Notes: generated from the letters alone by a model not told the origin. A stretch of 64,000 nt of DNA from Streptomyces bambusae (GCF_020532645.1 NZ_JAJAUZ010000033.1:1-64000); one strand, 5' to 3'; positions 1 to 8,508 are shown, counted from the stretch's first letter. Numbers and translations: made by a program.

Positions 1-1006
1 CGGACTCGGAGCCGCGCGGCGGGGTCGGGCGGCTGCGGCGATGGGTGGGCTGGGCGCCGGGGCCGGCAGCCGGGGCCTGAGCGGGCCGGCCGCCGCCGGG
101 GGCGGTCGTACGCTGGCCGCCCGCGCGGCGCTGCTCGATCATGGCGGTGGCCCGGGACGGCAGCCAGGCGGAGGCGGTGCCGCTGTCGTCGCCGGCGGCG
201 AACAGGTGCGGGGCCAGCTGGGCCTGGAGGTCGGCCGGGGTGGGCCGCTTGGTCGCGTCCATCTGCATGCAGGAATCGATCAGCGGACGCAGCTCGGCGG
301 GCAGGCCCTCCAGGTTCGGGCCCTCGCGCAGCAGCATGAACACCGTCTCGACCGGGTTCGCGCCGTGGTACGGCGGGTGTCCGGTGGCCGCGAACACGAG
401 CGTGGAGCCGAGCGAGAACACGTCGCTGGCGCCCTTGACGCTGCGGGAGTCCTTCGCCTGCTCGGGCGACATGTACGCGGGGGTGCCGACGGCGACGTTG
501 GTCATGGTCAGCCGGGTGTTGGACACGCCGCTCGCGATGCCGAAGTCGATGACGCGCGGGCCGTCCTCGACGACGAGGACGTTCGACGGCTTCAGGTCGC
601 GGTGCACCAGGCCGGCGCCGTGGATGGACTGCAGGGCCTCCGCGATGCCCGCGGCCAGCCACCGGACGGCCTGGACGGGCATGGGCCCGCACTCGTTGAC
701 GATCTCCTCCAGCGAGGGCGCCGGTACGTACGCGGTCGCCAGCCAGGGCACGGCGGCCCGCGGGTCGGCGTCCACGACGGCGGCCGTGTAGAACCCGCTG
801 ACGGCGCGGGCGGCCTCCACCTCGCGCGTGAACCTGACCCGGAAGAGCTGGTCCTCGGCGAGCTCCGTGCGCACCGTTTTGATCGCCACCCGCCGGCCGG
901 AAGCCGAGCGCGCGAGATAGACCAGGCCCATGCCGCCGGCGCCCAGCCGGCCGAGCACCTCGAACGGGCCGATCCGTCTCGGGTCGTGCTGCGTCAGCTG
1001 CTCCAC
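1..1006 (-). CDS. Serine/threonine protein kinase, N-terminal part (runs off the left edge)
   Basis: Membrane-associated or cytosolic Hanks-type kinase that phosphorylates Ser/Thr of protein substrates. The glycine-rich loop reads GAGGMGLVYLAR (about residues 22-33), followed by the ATP-anchoring Lys in VAIK (about 43), the catalytic loop HRDLKPSN, the DFG of IDFGIAS, and the activation-segment end GTPAYMSPEQA. The kinase domain is complete; after it comes a Pro/Arg-rich linker, and the C-terminus lies outside the window, so a sensor domain cannot be seen. The start is a GTG at 1006 (VEQLTQHDPRR) about a dozen bases after a GGAGGTG-like Shine-Dalgarno. Family assignment is secure; substrate unknown. 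Confidence 0.93.
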   Translation of the reverse strand, partial: MEQLTQHDPRRIGPFEVLGRLGAGGMGLVYLARSASGRRVAIKTVRTELAEDQLFRVRFTREVEAARAVSGFYTAAVVDADPRAAVPWLATAYVPAPSLEEIVNECGPMPVQAVRWLAAGIAEALQSIHGAGLVHRDLKPSNVLVVEDGPRVIDFGIASGVSNTRLTMTNVAVGTPAYMSPEQAKDSRSVKGASDVFSLGSTLVFAATGHPPYHGANPVETVFMLLREGPNLEGLPAELRPLIDSCMQMDATKRPTPADLQAQLAPHLFAAGDDSGTASAWLPSRATAMIEQRRAGGQRTTAPGGGRPAQAPAAGPGAQPTHRRSRPTPPRGSES

Positions 1007-1280
1007 CACTCGCCTGCCACCTCCCCGTACGGGCTGTTGAAGGGCCCGTTTCCCAGCCCCGTGCAGCGTCTCACCACTGGGCACCGCATGACGGTGCGCA
1101 CCCTGATTCTGTCTGTCCGGGGCGTCCCGGTCGAACCCGGGGGCGGATCGGGGTGTCTCACCGCGTTCCGGACACCTCGGACAGACCTGGCAGGGCGGAT
1201 GGGGCTGAATGAGGGATTCCGGCGGCTGGGGTGGTCCCGCCGGGGCTCCGGCGCGGATCCAGTGCAGCTCCGGCGCGGCT

Positions 1281-2060
1281 CTAGCGCGGCTCGGAGAGCA
1301 GGGCGAAGGCGGCGCCCTGGTTGTCGGCGACCACGGCGATCCGCCCGTGCGGAGTGTCGAAGGGATCGGCGGTGACGCGGCCGCCGAGCCGGCGCACGGT
1401 GGCGCACGAGGTGTCGCAGTCCGGCACGGCGAAGTACACGAGGAAGTGGGCGGGCAGCGCTTCCGGGAACGCGGAGGTGAGCACGCTGCGGCCGGCGATC
1501 GCGGTGTCCGGGCCGGGGGCGGTGCCGGGCGGGGACCAGGCCCGGTACTCGATGCCGGCGTCGTCGCGGTCGTCGGCGAGGTAGCCGAAGACGCGGGCGT
1601 AGAAGGTGTCGACCTCGTCGCGGGCGCGGGTGTAGACCTCGGTCCAGCAGTACGAGTACGGCTTGTTCAGCTGCTCGAAGCCGTGGTGGGTGCCGGGTTG
1701 CCAGAGGCCGAAGACGGCGCCGCCGGGGTCGGCGGCCATGGCGGAGGTACCGAAGGGGCCGACGGGCATCGGATCCATGATCACCTGGCCGCCGGCCTCG
1801 CGGATGCGGGTGGCGGTGGCGCGGGCGTCGCGGGTGGCGAGGTAGACGTTCCAGACGGTGGGCATGCGGCCGTCGGGCTTGGGGGCGAGGGCGGCGACGT
1901 TGCGGCCCTCGCTGTACGCCTGGGTGTAGTGGCCGTACTCCGGCCCTGCGGGTCCGCCGAAGGTCCACTCGAACAGTTCCCCGTAGAACCGCTTCCCGGC
2001 GTCGAGATCGGGCAGCGCGGCATCCACCCAACAGGGCGTGCCCTCCGCGAATCCGGCCAT
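1281..2060 (-). CDS. VOC (glyoxalase/bleomycin-resistance fold) family protein, two-domain
   Basis: A 259-residue cytosolic protein made of two vicinal-oxygen-chelate modules. The first begins with TPCWVDAALPDLDAGKRFYG and covers roughly residues 5-120; the second has the matching YSYCWTEVYTRARDEVDTFY and ends in AAFALLSEPR. Such proteins can be glyoxalases, dioxygenases or drug-binding proteins; nothing here decides which. I chose the ATG at 2060 because AAGGAG lies six bases before it; two further in-frame ATGs upstream (to 2096) lack such a site. It is a single gene between the kinase and a repeat-filled spacer. Confidence 0.85.
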   Translation of the reverse strand: MAGFAEGTPCWVDAALPDLDAGKRFYGELFEWTFGGPAGPEYGHYTQAYSEGRNVAALAPKPDGRMPTVWNVYLATRDARATATRIREAGGQVIMDPMPVGPFGTSAMAADPGGAVFGLWQPGTHHGFEQLNKPYSYCWTEVYTRARDEVDTFYARVFGYLADDRDDAGIEYRAWSPPGTAPGPDTAIAGRSVLTSAFPEALPAHFLVYFAVPDCDTSCATVRRLGGRVTADPFDTPHGRIAVVADNQGAAFALLSEPR

Positions 2061-2479
2061 GCCGCTCCTTCCCATCGCGTGGCTCGTCCCTGCCACGCTA
2101 ATTCCGCCCGCCCTGCCCCGCTCGCCGGGGGCTCCGCCCCGAACCCCCGCGCCTCAAGCGCCGGCGGGGCTGTTTCGGGGCTCCGCCCCGGACCCCGCGC
2201 CTCAAACGCCGGCGAGGCTTGACTTTGCCCCGCAGCATCCAGCCCACCGACACGGTCCGGTCAGGGGCAACTCCCAGCCCGTCCAGGGGGCACCTCCCAG
2301 CCCCCTGGGGCTGGGGGAGATTGAGGACCGGGGTACGGGGCGGAGCCCCGGTCTTTGAGCCCCGCCGGCGATTGCGGCGCGGGGTACGGGCGGGGCCCCG
2401 GAGGGCCGGCCGGGGCGGGGGTCACCCCATTTGCAGGCGGCCGAATCGCGCCCACAGAGCCCCTCGGTAAGCTGACGGC
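2061..2479. repeat. Intergenic spacer filled with Streptomyces REP-like GC repeats
   Basis: About 420 bases without a gene. From about 2125 to 2220 there are two direct copies of a repeat reading ggctccgcccc..cccgcgcctcaa.cgccggcg, and from 2300 to 2400 inverted copies of the same (ggggcggagcccc, gccccgccggcgattg). Each copy can fold into a stem. The promoter of the downstream TetR gene must lie in the last 60 bases; I see no clear -35/-10 pair. Confidence 0.7.
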
Positions 2480-2487
2480 ATGACAGG
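2471..2487. promoter_or_regulatory. Degenerate copy of the TCTGACGRNCCGTCAGA operator over the tetR start
   Basis: GCTGACGGCATGACAGG overlaps the ATG at 2480. Its left half matches the recurrent operator at seven of eight positions; the right half is poor (five mismatches overall of 16). It could be a weak autoregulatory site or chance. Confidence 0.3.
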
Positions 2488-3127
2488 ACAAGTACGCACC
2501 GTCGACGGCCGCGTGGCCGGACGACGCGGCCAGGCGACGCGGCAAAAGCTGCTCGACTGCCTCAGCGAGATGCTCAGCTCCTCGCCATACCGCGACGTCA
2601 AGGTCATCGACGTCGCCCGTAAGGCCGGCACCTCCCCCGCCACCTTCTACCAGTACTTCCCCGACGTGGAGGGCGCCGTACTGGAGATCGCCGAGGAAAT
2701 GGCAAGCGAGGGCGCCCGGTTGACGGCTCTCGTCGAGGGCCGCTCCTGGATCGGCAAGTCCGGCTGGCAGACCGCCGAGGAACTCGTCGAAGGCTTCCTG
2801 GACTTCTGGCGGGCCAACGACGCCATCCTGCGCGTGGTCGACCTCGGCGCCGCCGAAGGCGACAAGCGGTTCTACAAGATCCGCATGAAGATCCTGAACT
2901 CCGTCACCAACTCCCTTACGGAGTCGGTCAAGGAGCTCCAGTCCAAGGGCAAGGTCGACAAGGACGTCAGCGCCGCCGCCATGGCCGGCTCCCTCGTCGC
3001 GATGCTCGCCGCCGTCTCCTCGCACCAGAAGGGCTTCCAGACCTGGGGCGTGAAGCAGGCCGAGCTGAAGCCCAACCTGGCGCTGCTCGTCCACCTCGGC
3101 ATCACGGGCAAGAAGCCGACGAAGTAG
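2480..3127 (+). CDS. TetR family transcriptional regulator (candidate master regulator of the island)
   Basis: A 215-residue TetR repressor. The N-terminal helix-turn-helix spans about residues 18-65 (RRGQATRQKLLDCLSEML ... VIDVARKAGTSPATFYQYFP), which is the canonical TetR_N pattern; the rest is an alpha-helical ligand-binding domain with no recognisable ligand. It sits at the edge of a catabolic island in which the palindrome TCTGACGRNCCGTCAGA is placed before operon after operon, so it is the obvious candidate for the protein that binds those sites; this is inference from position. A degenerate copy of the palindrome covers its own start codon. It ends against a convergent gene with a strong hairpin between. 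Confidence 0.92.
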   Translation: MTGQVRTVDGRVAGRRGQATRQKLLDCLSEMLSSSPYRDVKVIDVARKAGTSPATFYQYFPDVEGAVLEIAEEMASEGARLTALVEGRSWIGKSGWQTAEELVEGFLDFWRANDAILRVVDLGAAEGDKRFYKIRMKILNSVTNSLTESVKELQSKGKVDKDVSAAAMAGSLVAMLAAVSSHQKGFQTWGVKQAELKPNLALLVHLGITGKKPTK

Positions 3128-3182
3128 CCGGGCGTCCACGGGGGGCGAGTCCTCGGACGGCCACCCGGCACATCCTGTCTGC

Positions 3183-3215
3183 GCGGCGGCGGACCACCTG
3201 GGGGTCCGCCGCCGC
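3183..3215. terminator. Bidirectional hairpin between tetR and the convergent F420-type reductase gene
   Basis: A 13-bp perfect stem, GCGGCGGCGGACC paired with GGTCCGCCGCCGC, with a seven-base loop (acctggg). It lies between the ends of two convergent genes and has no T tract, as is common for Streptomyces terminators. Confidence 0.75.
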
Positions 3216-3247
3216 CGTGCATCCACCCCCGCCCGGGGGCCGTGGGT

Positions 3248-3721
3248 TCAGCGCCGTTCCAGCCGGAACAGCCGGATCTCCCGGTCGATCCGCGCCTGGT
3301 ACGTCGCGTACGGCGGCCAGAAGCGCAGCACCGCGCGCCAGGCCTCGGCGCGCTCCTCGCCCGCGAGCAGGCGGGCCCGTACCGGGATGTCCCGGCCCTG
3401 CCAGCTCACCTCGGCGTCGGGGTTCTTGAGCAGGTTCGCGGTCCACGCGGGATGGCCGGGGCGGCCGAAGTTGGAGCCGATCAGCAGCCAGGTCCCGGTC
3501 CCCTCCTCCGGCATGCACGCCAGCGGCGTGGTGCGCGGCTCACCGGTCTTCGCCCCGCGGGCGGTCAGCACCACCCCGGGCAGCATCCGGGCGCTGAGCA
3601 GCACCTTCCCGCGGGTGAGCCGGTGCACCGTGCGGTCCACGGCGGGGATGAAATGCGGCGCGATCTTGGCGAACAGCATGGTCGAGGAGACCTTCTGCAT
3701 CAGCCGGACACCGGGAGCCAT
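3248..3721 (-). CDS. Nitroreductase/deazaflavin (F420)-dependent oxidoreductase family protein
   Basis: A 157-residue Ddn-like split-barrel protein; members use F420 or FMN to reduce unsaturated or nitro substrates, some being membrane-associated. Characteristic segments are VVLTARGAKTGEPRTTPLACM (about 50-70), WLLIGSNFGRPGHPAWTANL (about 79-98) and the C-terminal ATYQARIDREIRLFRLER. The ATG at 3721 overlaps the stop of the upstream acyl-CoA dehydrogenase (TGATG), so the two are translationally coupled and belong to the operon controlled by the operator at 5003-5019. Longer in-frame starts would run inside the dehydrogenase gene and are unlikely. A role in reducing a pathway intermediate is plausible but not shown. 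Confidence 0.85.
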   Translation of the reverse strand: MAPGVRLMQKVSSTMLFAKIAPHFIPAVDRTVHRLTRGKVLLSARMLPGVVLTARGAKTGEPRTTPLACMPEEGTGTWLLIGSNFGRPGHPAWTANLLKNPDAEVSWQGRDIPVRARLLAGEERAEAWRAVLRFWPPYATYQARIDREIRLFRLERR

Positions 3722-4983
3722 CAGGCCACCCTCTCTTCGGTCGGATCGGAAACATCGGCGGAGGCGGGGGCGGCGGCACCCGTGAACAGCCCCGCGTGCC
3801 CGGCGGCCTGCGCCCGCAGTCGGTGGACCGGCCCGAACAGCAGCTCGTCGGCCGCCGCCCGCTTGAAGTACAGGTGGGCCTCGTGCTCCCACGTGAAGCC
3901 GATCCCGCCGTGCAGCTGCACCGCCTCGGCCGCGGCCGGCCGCAGCGCCTCCAGCGCCTGGGCGAGGGCGAGCGGCCCCTGGGCCGGGTCCCAGGCGGCG
4001 TAGTACGCGGCCGAGCGGGCCGCCTGGACCTGTACGTACAGGTCGGCGAGGCGGTGTTTGACCGCCTGGAAGGAGCCGATGGGGCGGCCGAACTGCTCGC
4101 GCGTCTTCACGTACTCCACCGTCCGGGCGAGCGCCTGCCCGGCCGCCCCCACCGCCTCGGCGGCGAGCGCGGCGGCGGCCGTGCAGCCGGTGGCGGCGAG
4201 GGCCCCGTACACGTCGGGCCCCTCGCGCCCGTCCCCGCCGCCTTCCCCGCCGCCTTCCGCCTCCTCGCCGAGCAGCTCCGCCGGGGTGTCCCGCAGCTGG
4301 ACGCGGGCCTGCGGCCGGGTCTCGTCGAGGACGGTCTGCCGGACCCGCACCAGTCCGGCCGCATCCCCTCTGACCAGGAACAGCAGGGTCCGGCTGCGGG
4401 CGTACCCGCCGGCGTGCGCGGCCACCACGAGCAGCCCGGCACTGTGCCCGTCGAGGACCTGGGCGGCCTCGCCGTACAGCCGCCAGCCGGGTGCCCCGTC
4501 CGCCGCCCGCCGGGCCTGGATGCCGCCGGCCCGGCCGTCGCCCGCCCAGCGGCCGGGGCGGTTGTCGCCGGTCAGGGCGAGGGCGGTGGCCAGCGCGGTG
4601 CCGGGTACGGCGAGGGTGGCGGTCAGCCGGCCCGCGGCCAGCTCCGGCAGCAGGGCCGCGCGCTGGGCCTCCGTGCCGAGGGCGGCGATCAGCGGCGCGG
4701 CGAGCACCGCGGTGCCGAGCAGCGGCGCGGGCAGCAATGCCCGCCCGGCCTCCTCGCAGGCCAGCGCCAGCTCGGCGAAGGAGCAGCCGACCCCGCCGTA
4801 CGCCTCCGGAACCGCGAGCCCGGGCAGTCCGAGCCGCTCGGCGAGCAGCCGCCAGAGCACGGGGTCGTACCCGGCGTCCGTGCGCACGGCGGCCTTGACC
4901 TCGTCGGGGCCGCAGCGTTTGGCGAGCAGGTCGCGCAGGGTCCGGCGGATCTCGTCCTGTTCCGCGGTGAAGGCGGCATCCAT
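3721..4983 (-). CDS. Acyl-CoA dehydrogenase (FadE type)
   Basis: A 420-residue FAD flavoprotein that would introduce an alpha,beta double bond into an acyl-CoA. The N-terminal helical domain (FTAEQDEIRRTLRDLL), a middle beta-domain that is poorly conserved (about 125-230) and the C-terminal domain with YVKTREQFGRPIGSFQAVKH and VQLHGGIGFTWEHEAHLYFKR are visible. I do not see the SEPGAGSD-type substrate/FAD loop found in the dehydrogenases at 18653 and 25030, so this may be the non-catalytic-type partner of a heteromeric enzyme, like several steroid-degradation FadEs; that is inference. The ATG follows GGGAGGAG. An operator (5003-5019) sits 20 bases upstream, shared with the divergent thiolase-fold gene. 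Confidence 0.9.
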   Translation of the reverse strand: MDAAFTAEQDEIRRTLRDLLAKRCGPDEVKAAVRTDAGYDPVLWRLLAERLGLPGLAVPEAYGGVGCSFAELALACEEAGRALLPAPLLGTAVLAAPLIAALGTEAQRAALLPELAAGRLTATLAVPGTALATALALTGDNRPGRWAGDGRAGGIQARRAADGAPGWRLYGEAAQVLDGHSAGLLVVAAHAGGYARSRTLLFLVRGDAAGLVRVRQTVLDETRPQARVQLRDTPAELLGEEAEGGGEGGGDGREGPDVYGALAATGCTAAAALAAEAVGAAGQALARTVEYVKTREQFGRPIGSFQAVKHRLADLYVQVQAARSAAYYAAWDPAQGPLALAQALEALRPAAAEAVQLHGGIGFTWEHEAHLYFKRAAADELLFGPVHRLRAQAAGHAGLFTGAAAPASADVSDPTEERVA

Positions 4984-5002
4984 CGGCGGGGCTCCTCCCG
5001 TT

Positions 5003-5019
5003 TCTGACGGGCCGTCATG
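5003..5019. promoter_or_regulatory. Operator copy 1 of the island palindrome
   Basis: TCTGACGGGCCGTCATG, with a perfect 13-base core TGACGG-G-CCGTCA at 5005-5017. It is 20 bases upstream of the acyl-CoA dehydrogenase start at 4983. Confidence 0.75.
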
Positions 5020-5118
5020 TTAGGGCGGGACACGACAGATGCACAGAGTCCGGCGAGGGCGGATGCGACCCCACCCGGCGGCCGCCCCCGCGCCCGAAGT
5101 CATGTACGTCACGCCACA

Positions 5119-5135
5119 TCTGATATACCGTCAGA
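5119..5135. promoter_or_regulatory. Operator copy 2, abutting the thiolase-fold gene start
   Basis: TCTGATATACCGTCAGA: the right half is perfect, the left half has three changes. It ends three bases before the ATG at 5139, where a ribosome-binding site would be expected, so this transcript may be leaderless or the site may act as a roadblock. Confidence 0.65.
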
Positions 5136-5138
5136 TTC

Positions 5139-6347
5139 ATGGCACCCGACTCCTGGGACTCCTCTGACAGCTCCGCCCCCGGCGGCCGGCGCCGCCGTGT
5201 CGCGGTCGTCGGCATCGCCCTCTCCGACTGCGGCCGGGTCGACGAGGCCACCCCGTACGCCCTGCACGCCCAGGCCGCCCGCCGCGCGCTGGCCGACTCC
5301 GGCCTGGACCGCTCGGTGATCGACGGCTTCGGCTCGGCGGGCCTGGGCACGCTCGCCCCGGTCGAGGTCGCCGAATACCTCGGGCTGCGCCCCACCTGGG
5401 TGGACTCGACCGCGGTCGGCGGCGCCACCTGGGAGGTCATGGCGGCCCACGCGGTCGACGCGATCGCCGCGGGGCACGCCAACGCCGTCCTGCTCGTCTA
5501 CGGCTCCACCGCCCGCGCCGACATCAAGGCGCGGCGGCGCACGTCGAACCTCTCCTTCGGTGCGCGCGGCCCGCTCCAGTTCGAGGTGCCGTACGGGCAC
5601 ACGCTGGTCGCCAAGTACGCGATGGCCGCGCGGCGGCACATGCACGCGTACGGGACCACCCTGGAGCAGCTCGCGCAGGTCGCGGTGCAGGCACGGGCGA
5701 ACGCCGTTGCCAACCCCGACGCGATGTTCCGCACCCCGATCACGGTGGACGACGTGCTCGGCGGGGAGATGATCGCCGACCCGTTCACCAAGCTGCACTG
5801 CTGCATCCGGTCGGACGGGGGCTGCGCGGTGCTGCTGGCGGCGGAGGACCACGTCCCGGACACGGCGAAGGCGCCGGTGTGGGTGCTGGGGTCGGGGACG
5901 GCCGTGTCGCACACGACGATGTCCGAGTGGGAGGACTTCACGGTCTCGCCCGCGGCGGTGTCGGGGCGCCTCGCCTTCGCCCGGGCGGGGCTGACGCCGG
6001 GGGACGTGGACGTCGCGGAGATCTACGACGCGTTCACGTACATGACGCTGGTGACGCTGGAGGATCTGGGCTTCTGTGCGAAGGGGGAGGGCGGGGCGTT
6101 CGTCGAGAAGGGGCGTCTGCTCCGTGACGGCGATCTCCCCGTCAACACGGACGGTGGCGGCCTGTCCGCCTGCCATCCCGGGATGCGGGGGCTGTTCCTC
6201 CTGGTGGAGGCCGTCCGCCAGCTTCGTGGTGAGGCGGGTCCCACGCAGGTCCGCAAGCGTGGTGGCCGCCTTCCCGAGGTGGCCCTCGCGTCCGGCACCG
6301 GCGGATGGTTCTGCACCTCCGCCACCCTCCTCCTGGGCCGCACCTGA
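5139..6347 (+). CDS. Thiolase-fold lipid-transfer protein (Ltp2/SCP-x-like, probable retro-aldolase)
   Basis: A 402-residue thiolase-superfamily protein. The start of the domain is VAVVGIALSDCGRVDEATPY; at the place of the thiolase nucleophile the sequence is DSTAVGGATWEVM, with no Cys, as in Ltp2-type enzymes that do retro-aldol cleavage of side-chain beta-hydroxyacyl-CoAs rather than thiolysis. The segment DVAEIYDAFTYM carries the Tyr residues expected near the active site, and GGLSACHPGMRG the conserved His region. Ltp2 of mycobacteria works in complex with the DUF35 domain of ChsH2; a stand-alone DUF35 protein under the same operator lies at 7631. No Shine-Dalgarno precedes the ATG, because the operator occupies that position. 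Confidence 0.85.
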   Translation: MAPDSWDSSDSSAPGGRRRRVAVVGIALSDCGRVDEATPYALHAQAARRALADSGLDRSVIDGFGSAGLGTLAPVEVAEYLGLRPTWVDSTAVGGATWEVMAAHAVDAIAAGHANAVLLVYGSTARADIKARRRTSNLSFGARGPLQFEVPYGHTLVAKYAMAARRHMHAYGTTLEQLAQVAVQARANAVANPDAMFRTPITVDDVLGGEMIADPFTKLHCCIRSDGGCAVLLAAEDHVPDTAKAPVWVLGSGTAVSHTTMSEWEDFTVSPAAVSGRLAFARAGLTPGDVDVAEIYDAFTYMTLVTLEDLGFCAKGEGGAFVEKGRLLRDGDLPVNTDGGGLSACHPGMRGLFLLVEAVRQLRGEAGPTQVRKRGGRLPEVALASGTGGWFCTSATLLLGRT

Positions 6348-6906
6348 CCCTCCCCGCCGGCGGGACCTGCCCGGGGCCCCGCCCCACACCCCGCGCCTCA
6401 AACGCCGGCGACGCTCAATGACCGGGGCTCCGCCCTGGACCCCGCGCCTCAAACGCCGGCGGGGCTGGGTTTCGGGGCTCCGCCCCGCACCCCGGTCCTC
6501 AATCGCCGGACGGGCTTGATTTTGCCCCCCTGCCCGGACTTCGGCTGTCCCCACTCCGCCCCGCAGCATCCAGCCTCGCCGGCGATTGAGGCGCGGGGGT
6601 CCGGGGGCGGAGCCACCGAAGGCTTGAGCCCGACGAGGCCGACCCGGCCGGGGGAAATCCAGCCTCGCCGGCGATTGAGGCGCGGGGGTCCGGGGGCGGA
6701 GCCCCCGAAGGCTTGAGCCCGACGAGGCCGACCCGGCCGGGGGAAATCCAGCCTCGCCGGCGATTGAGGCGCGGGGGTCCGGGGGCGGAGCCACCGAAGG
6801 CTTCGGCCCGACGGGGCCGGCGCACCGGACGGGGCAAATCCAGCCTCGCCGGCGCTTGAGGCGCGGGGGTCCGGGGCGGGGCCCCGGGGGCGCATACGCT
6901 GGGTGG
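6348..6906. repeat. Intergenic repeat block including an 89-bp tandem array
   Basis: Over 550 bases without a gene, made almost wholly of the ctccgcccc/gcctcaa-type repeat. From 6571 to about 6887 one unit starting cagcctcgccggcgattg recurs at 6571, 6660, 6749 and 6841: the first three are near-identical and exactly 89 bases apart, the last is a partial copy 92 bases on. Each unit contains a complete stem-forming repeat plus the linker gaggccgacccggccggg. This suggests recent local duplication. Confidence 0.85.
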
Positions 6907-7605
6907 ATGGCGGACAGCACGGACACCCAGGTCACGACGGACACCCACACCGCGTTCACCAACGCCCTGCACACCCAGCGCGTATGGACCGGCGAACTCC
7001 CCACCTTCGACCCCGGGACGGCCCCGGCAGACCCCACCCCCCTGTTCCACGACTGGTTCCTCGCAGCCGTCACCGCCGCCCAGCCCGAGCCCCACACCAT
7101 GACCCTCGCCACCACCGGCACCGACGGCCTCCCCGACGCCCGCGTGGTGATGCTGCACGACGCCGACAGCACCGGCTGGCACTTCGCCTCGCACGCCACC
7201 AGCACCAAGGGCCGCCAGCTCGCCGCGCACCCCGCCGCCGCCCTCTGCTTCTACTGGCCGGCCCTGGCCCGCCAGGTCCGCGTACGGGGCACCGTCGCCC
7301 CCGCCTCCGCCGAGGAGAGCCGCGCCGACCTGGCCGCCCGTACCCGCGGAGCCCTCGCGGCCGCCCTCACCGGCCACCAGAGCGAGCCCCTGGACAGCGC
7401 CGAGGACCTCGCGCGGGCCGCCGACGCCGCCTGGGAACGCGCCGGCGCCGAGCCGGACGCCGTCTCCCCGACCTGGACCCGGTACGTGCTCACCCCGCAC
7501 GAGGTCGAGTTCTTCCAGGGCGACCCGGCCCGCCGCCACGTCCGCCTCCGCTACACCCGCACCGCGCCCGGCACCGCCTGGACCCGCGGCCTCCTCTGGC
7601 CGTGA
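6907..7605 (+). CDS. Pyridoxamine 5'-phosphate oxidase-family flavoprotein (divergent PNPOx paralogue)
   Basis: A 232-residue FMN-binding split-barrel protein. The PNPOx-like core is seen in EPHTMTLATTGTDGLPDARVVMLH, GWHFASHATSTKGRQL and AALCFYWPALARQVRVRG; the C-terminus VEFFQGDPARRHVRLRYTR ... WTRGLLWP resembles the dimerisation region of PdxH. The true vitamin B6 gene is the more canonical copy at 46373, so this one may have another substrate. The start is the ATG at 6907 (MADSTD), the first after the repeat block. It lies inside the catabolic island but has no operator of its own. Confidence 0.85.
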   Translation: MADSTDTQVTTDTHTAFTNALHTQRVWTGELPTFDPGTAPADPTPLFHDWFLAAVTAAQPEPHTMTLATTGTDGLPDARVVMLHDADSTGWHFASHATSTKGRQLAAHPAAALCFYWPALARQVRVRGTVAPASAEESRADLAARTRGALAAALTGHQSEPLDSAEDLARAADAAWERAGAEPDAVSPTWTRYVLTPHEVEFFQGDPARRHVRLRYTRTAPGTAWTRGLLWP

Positions 7606-7630
7606 CCCGGCACCGGCGGACCGTGCCCCC

Positions 7631-8059
7631 TCACTCCGCTCCCGGCCGGAACACCGGCACCGCCATCCCGTCCCCCGCCTCCCGGAACGCCACCCGCAGC
7701 CCCATCCCGACCCGCAGCGCCCCGGCCTCGCAGTCGACCACCTCCGTCATCATCCGCGGCCCCTCCGCCAGGTCCACGACGGCGGCCACGTACGGCACCC
7801 GCTCCCCGAACGGCGGCAGGTCGTTCCGGTGGACGACCGACCAGGTGTAGAGCGTCGCCGTCCCCTCGGCCTGCTCCCACACCACCTCGTCGTGCCAGCA
7901 GTACGGGCAGAACTCCCGCGGGTAGTGGTGCGCCCGCCCGCACCCCGCGCAGCGCCGCAACAGCAGCCGGCCCGCGGCCGCCGCCTCCCAGTAGGGCCGG
8001 GTGAAGGCGTCCGGCTCGGGCAGGTCGTGGCGCGCCGGGTGCGCGGATCCGCCGGTCAC
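7631..8059 (-). CDS. Zn-ribbon/OB-fold DUF35 protein (partner of a thiolase-fold enzyme)
   Basis: A 142-residue protein with a rubredoxin-like zinc ribbon CAGCGRAHHYPREFCPYCW (two CxxC pairs) near residue 35, followed by an OB fold (GTATLYTWSVVHR ... VPYVAAVVDL). DUF35 proteins bind and complete the acyl-CoA site of thiolase-fold partners, for example ChsH2 with Ltp2. The start is a GTG overlapping the stop of doxX (GTGA), so the two genes form one operon behind the operator at 8551. The likely partner is the Ltp2-like protein encoded at 5139. Confidence 0.9.
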   Translation of the reverse strand: MTGGSAHPARHDLPEPDAFTRPYWEAAAAGRLLLRRCAGCGRAHHYPREFCPYCWHDEVVWEQAEGTATLYTWSVVHRNDLPPFGERVPYVAAVVDLAEGPRMMTEVVDCEAGALRVGMGLRVAFREAGDGMAVPVFRPGAE

Positions 8060-8508
8060 AGGAAGAGCCCGAACGCGCGGTCCAGCGACCACGTCTGCCA
8101 GCTCATCGCGAAGAGGGCGACGAGCGAGATCAGGGCCATCATCGCGTTCTGCCCCTGCTCGGCCCAGTCGTGGATCATGAGGACGAGGTAGAGCAGGTTC
8201 AGGAGCAGGCCGCCGACCAGGGCGACCGGGGTCAGGAAGCCGGTGACCAGGCCGAGCCCGAGGGCGAGTTCGGCGTACACGACCACGTACGCCATCAGCT
8301 TCGGCCGTGGCTGGACCACCGTCGCGAACCCGGTCCGCACGAACGGCCAGCGGTGCTTGCCGGCCACGTCCGCCGCCCAGGCGATGCCGGTGCCGCGTTC
8401 GAACCAGCCCTTCCTGTCCTTGTGCCGCCAGCTCTCCAGCCACCACAGGCCGAGGCCGATCCGCAGCACCGCGAGCCATTCGGCTCCGCCGAGCCAGACG
8501 GTCTGCAT
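8056..8508 (-). CDS. DoxX family integral membrane protein
   Basis: A 150-residue protein with about four membrane helices: near residues 10-27, 75-93 (VVVYAELALGLGLVTGFLT), 93-112 (PVALVGGLLLNLLYLVLMIHD) and 122-138. DoxX proteins are small quinone-linked or oxidoreductase-associated membrane subunits; here it is coupled by a GTGA overlap to a DUF35 protein. The ATG at 8508 follows GGGAGGTGG. The role in the pathway is unknown; a membrane anchor or electron-transfer function would be guesswork. Confidence 0.88.
   Translation of the reverse strand: MQTVWLGGAEWLAVLRIGLGLWWLESWRHKDRKGWFERGTGIAWAADVAGKHRWPFVRTGFATVVQPRPKLMAYVVVYAELALGLGLVTGFLTPVALVGGLLLNLLYLVLMIHDWAEQGQNAMMALISLVALFAMSWQTWSLDRAFGLFL

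Noticed and set aside
41..1375. Long plus-strand frame of 444 codons over the kinase
   Set aside because: It is the opposite-strand shadow of the kinase gene; the Gly/Arg/Val-rich translation has no family features, while the minus strand gives clear kinase motifs.
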